DNA of 5,902 nucleotides. It comes from Candidatus Altarchaeales archaeon. Lineage in GTDB: Archaea > Altiarchaeota > Altiarchaeia > IMC4 > QMZM01. A program made the translations under genes and the position numbers. The stretch covers positions 1 to 5,902 of the forward strand of contig QMZJ01000081.1 in NCBI GenBank assembly GCA_003663115.1, given 5' to 3'. Below the pieces are notes generated by a model. The model had not been told where the DNA came from. It did not search any database and saw nothing but the letters and a program-made list of their open reading frames with translations. This document shows, piece after piece, positions 5,755 to 5,902 of the stretch. Numbering within the stretch: the first letter of the stretch is position 1; the number at the start of each line of letters is the position of its first letter.

Positions 5755-5794
5755 TCACCTCAGCCAACCACCCCTTACCTCAGCCAACCACCCC
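5755..5794. repeat. 20-base tandem repeat, two copies
   Basis: The unit T(C/T)ACCTCAGCCAACCACCCC occurs at 5755-5774 and directly again at 5775-5794 with a single difference at the second base. Its CAGCCAACCACCCC core is also the beginning of the longer repeats that follow, so this tract looks like a partial or truncated lead-in to that array. It begins 10 bases after the regulator stop codon. Confidence 0.85.
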
Positions 5795-5902
5795 ACCGTC
5801 CTCCACCAGGGAGGGCGGTCACATTTATCACATCACCCGTGATAATTCAGCCAACCACCCCACCGTCCTCCACCAGGGAGGGCGGTCACATTTATCACAT
5901 CA
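5780..5902. repeat. 67-base-period palindromic tandem repeat running off the window
   Basis: A 56-base sequence at 5780-5835 is repeated without any mismatch at 5847-5902, a period of 67 bases with an 11-base remainder (CCCGTGATAAT) between copies. The second copy is cut by the window edge, so the array probably continues. Each copy holds a hairpin: ACCGTCCTCC, loop ACCAG, GGAGGGCGGT (5795-5819 and 5862-5886), ten pairs with one G-T. A second palindrome spans the copy junction, TTATCAC (5825-5831) with GTGATAA (5839-5845). A 67-base period is not a multiple of three, which argues against protein coding. It lacks the repeat-spacer pattern of CRISPR. The nature of the element is unknown. Confidence 0.85.

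Noticed and set aside
5755..5902. CRISPR array
   Set aside because: Repeats are 20 and 56 bases with an 11-base remainder instead of constant repeats with unique spacers of about 30-40 bases, and no cas genes are nearby.
5780..5902. Coding tandem repeat (repeat protein)
   Set aside because: The 67-base period is not a multiple of three, so consecutive units would be read in different frames, and there is no start context.

Overview
The window looks archaeal, and most likely euryarchaeal. Four things point that way: an archaeal-type beta-CASP RNase J, a GHMP-superfamily protein of the archaeal shikimate kinase type, TATA-box promoters (some apparently giving leaderless or very short leaders), and GGTGA/GAGG ribosome-binding sites. 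Codon use favours AGA/AGG for Arg and ATA for Ile. The genus cannot be fixed from sequence alone. A methanogen, ANME or Archaeoglobi-type lineage would fit, but that is inference.

Layout, left to right. Positions 1-143 are an AT-rich promoter region with short direct repeats. It precedes a 67-residue three-helix protein (144-347, +). A short unexplained open stretch follows (about 290-454), then a TIGR01212/YhcC-like radical SAM protein (465-1553, +). Its stop lies one base from the stop of a convergent gene (1555-2466, -) related to archaeal shikimate kinase, in which both phosphate-binding loops are badly eroded. A divergent promoter region separates that gene from an acylphosphatase gene (2571-2852, +). 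Next comes a minus-strand two-gene unit, RNase J (3779-5062) followed after one base by purC (2884-3777), so RNA decay and purine synthesis are probably co-transcribed. A 217-base divergent region (5063-5279) then leads to a coiled-coil/winged-helix regulator (5280-5744, +). The last 158 bases (5745-5902) are C-rich, palindromic repeats unlike the rest of the window, and they run off the right edge.

How the parts may work together. PurC, RNase J, acylphosphatase and the radical SAM protein are housekeeping functions with no obvious shared pathway. The most system-like region is at the right: the regulator's promoter is framed by TCATGA motifs spaced at about whole helical turns (43, 20, 31 and 20 bases), which suggests an autoregulatory operator that may also reach the divergent rnj-purC promoter. 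The two strongest points for follow-up are that operator and the shikimate-kinase-like protein lacking its ATP loops. The terminal 67-base repeat is third. I see no CRISPR array, tRNA, rRNA or insertion sequence.
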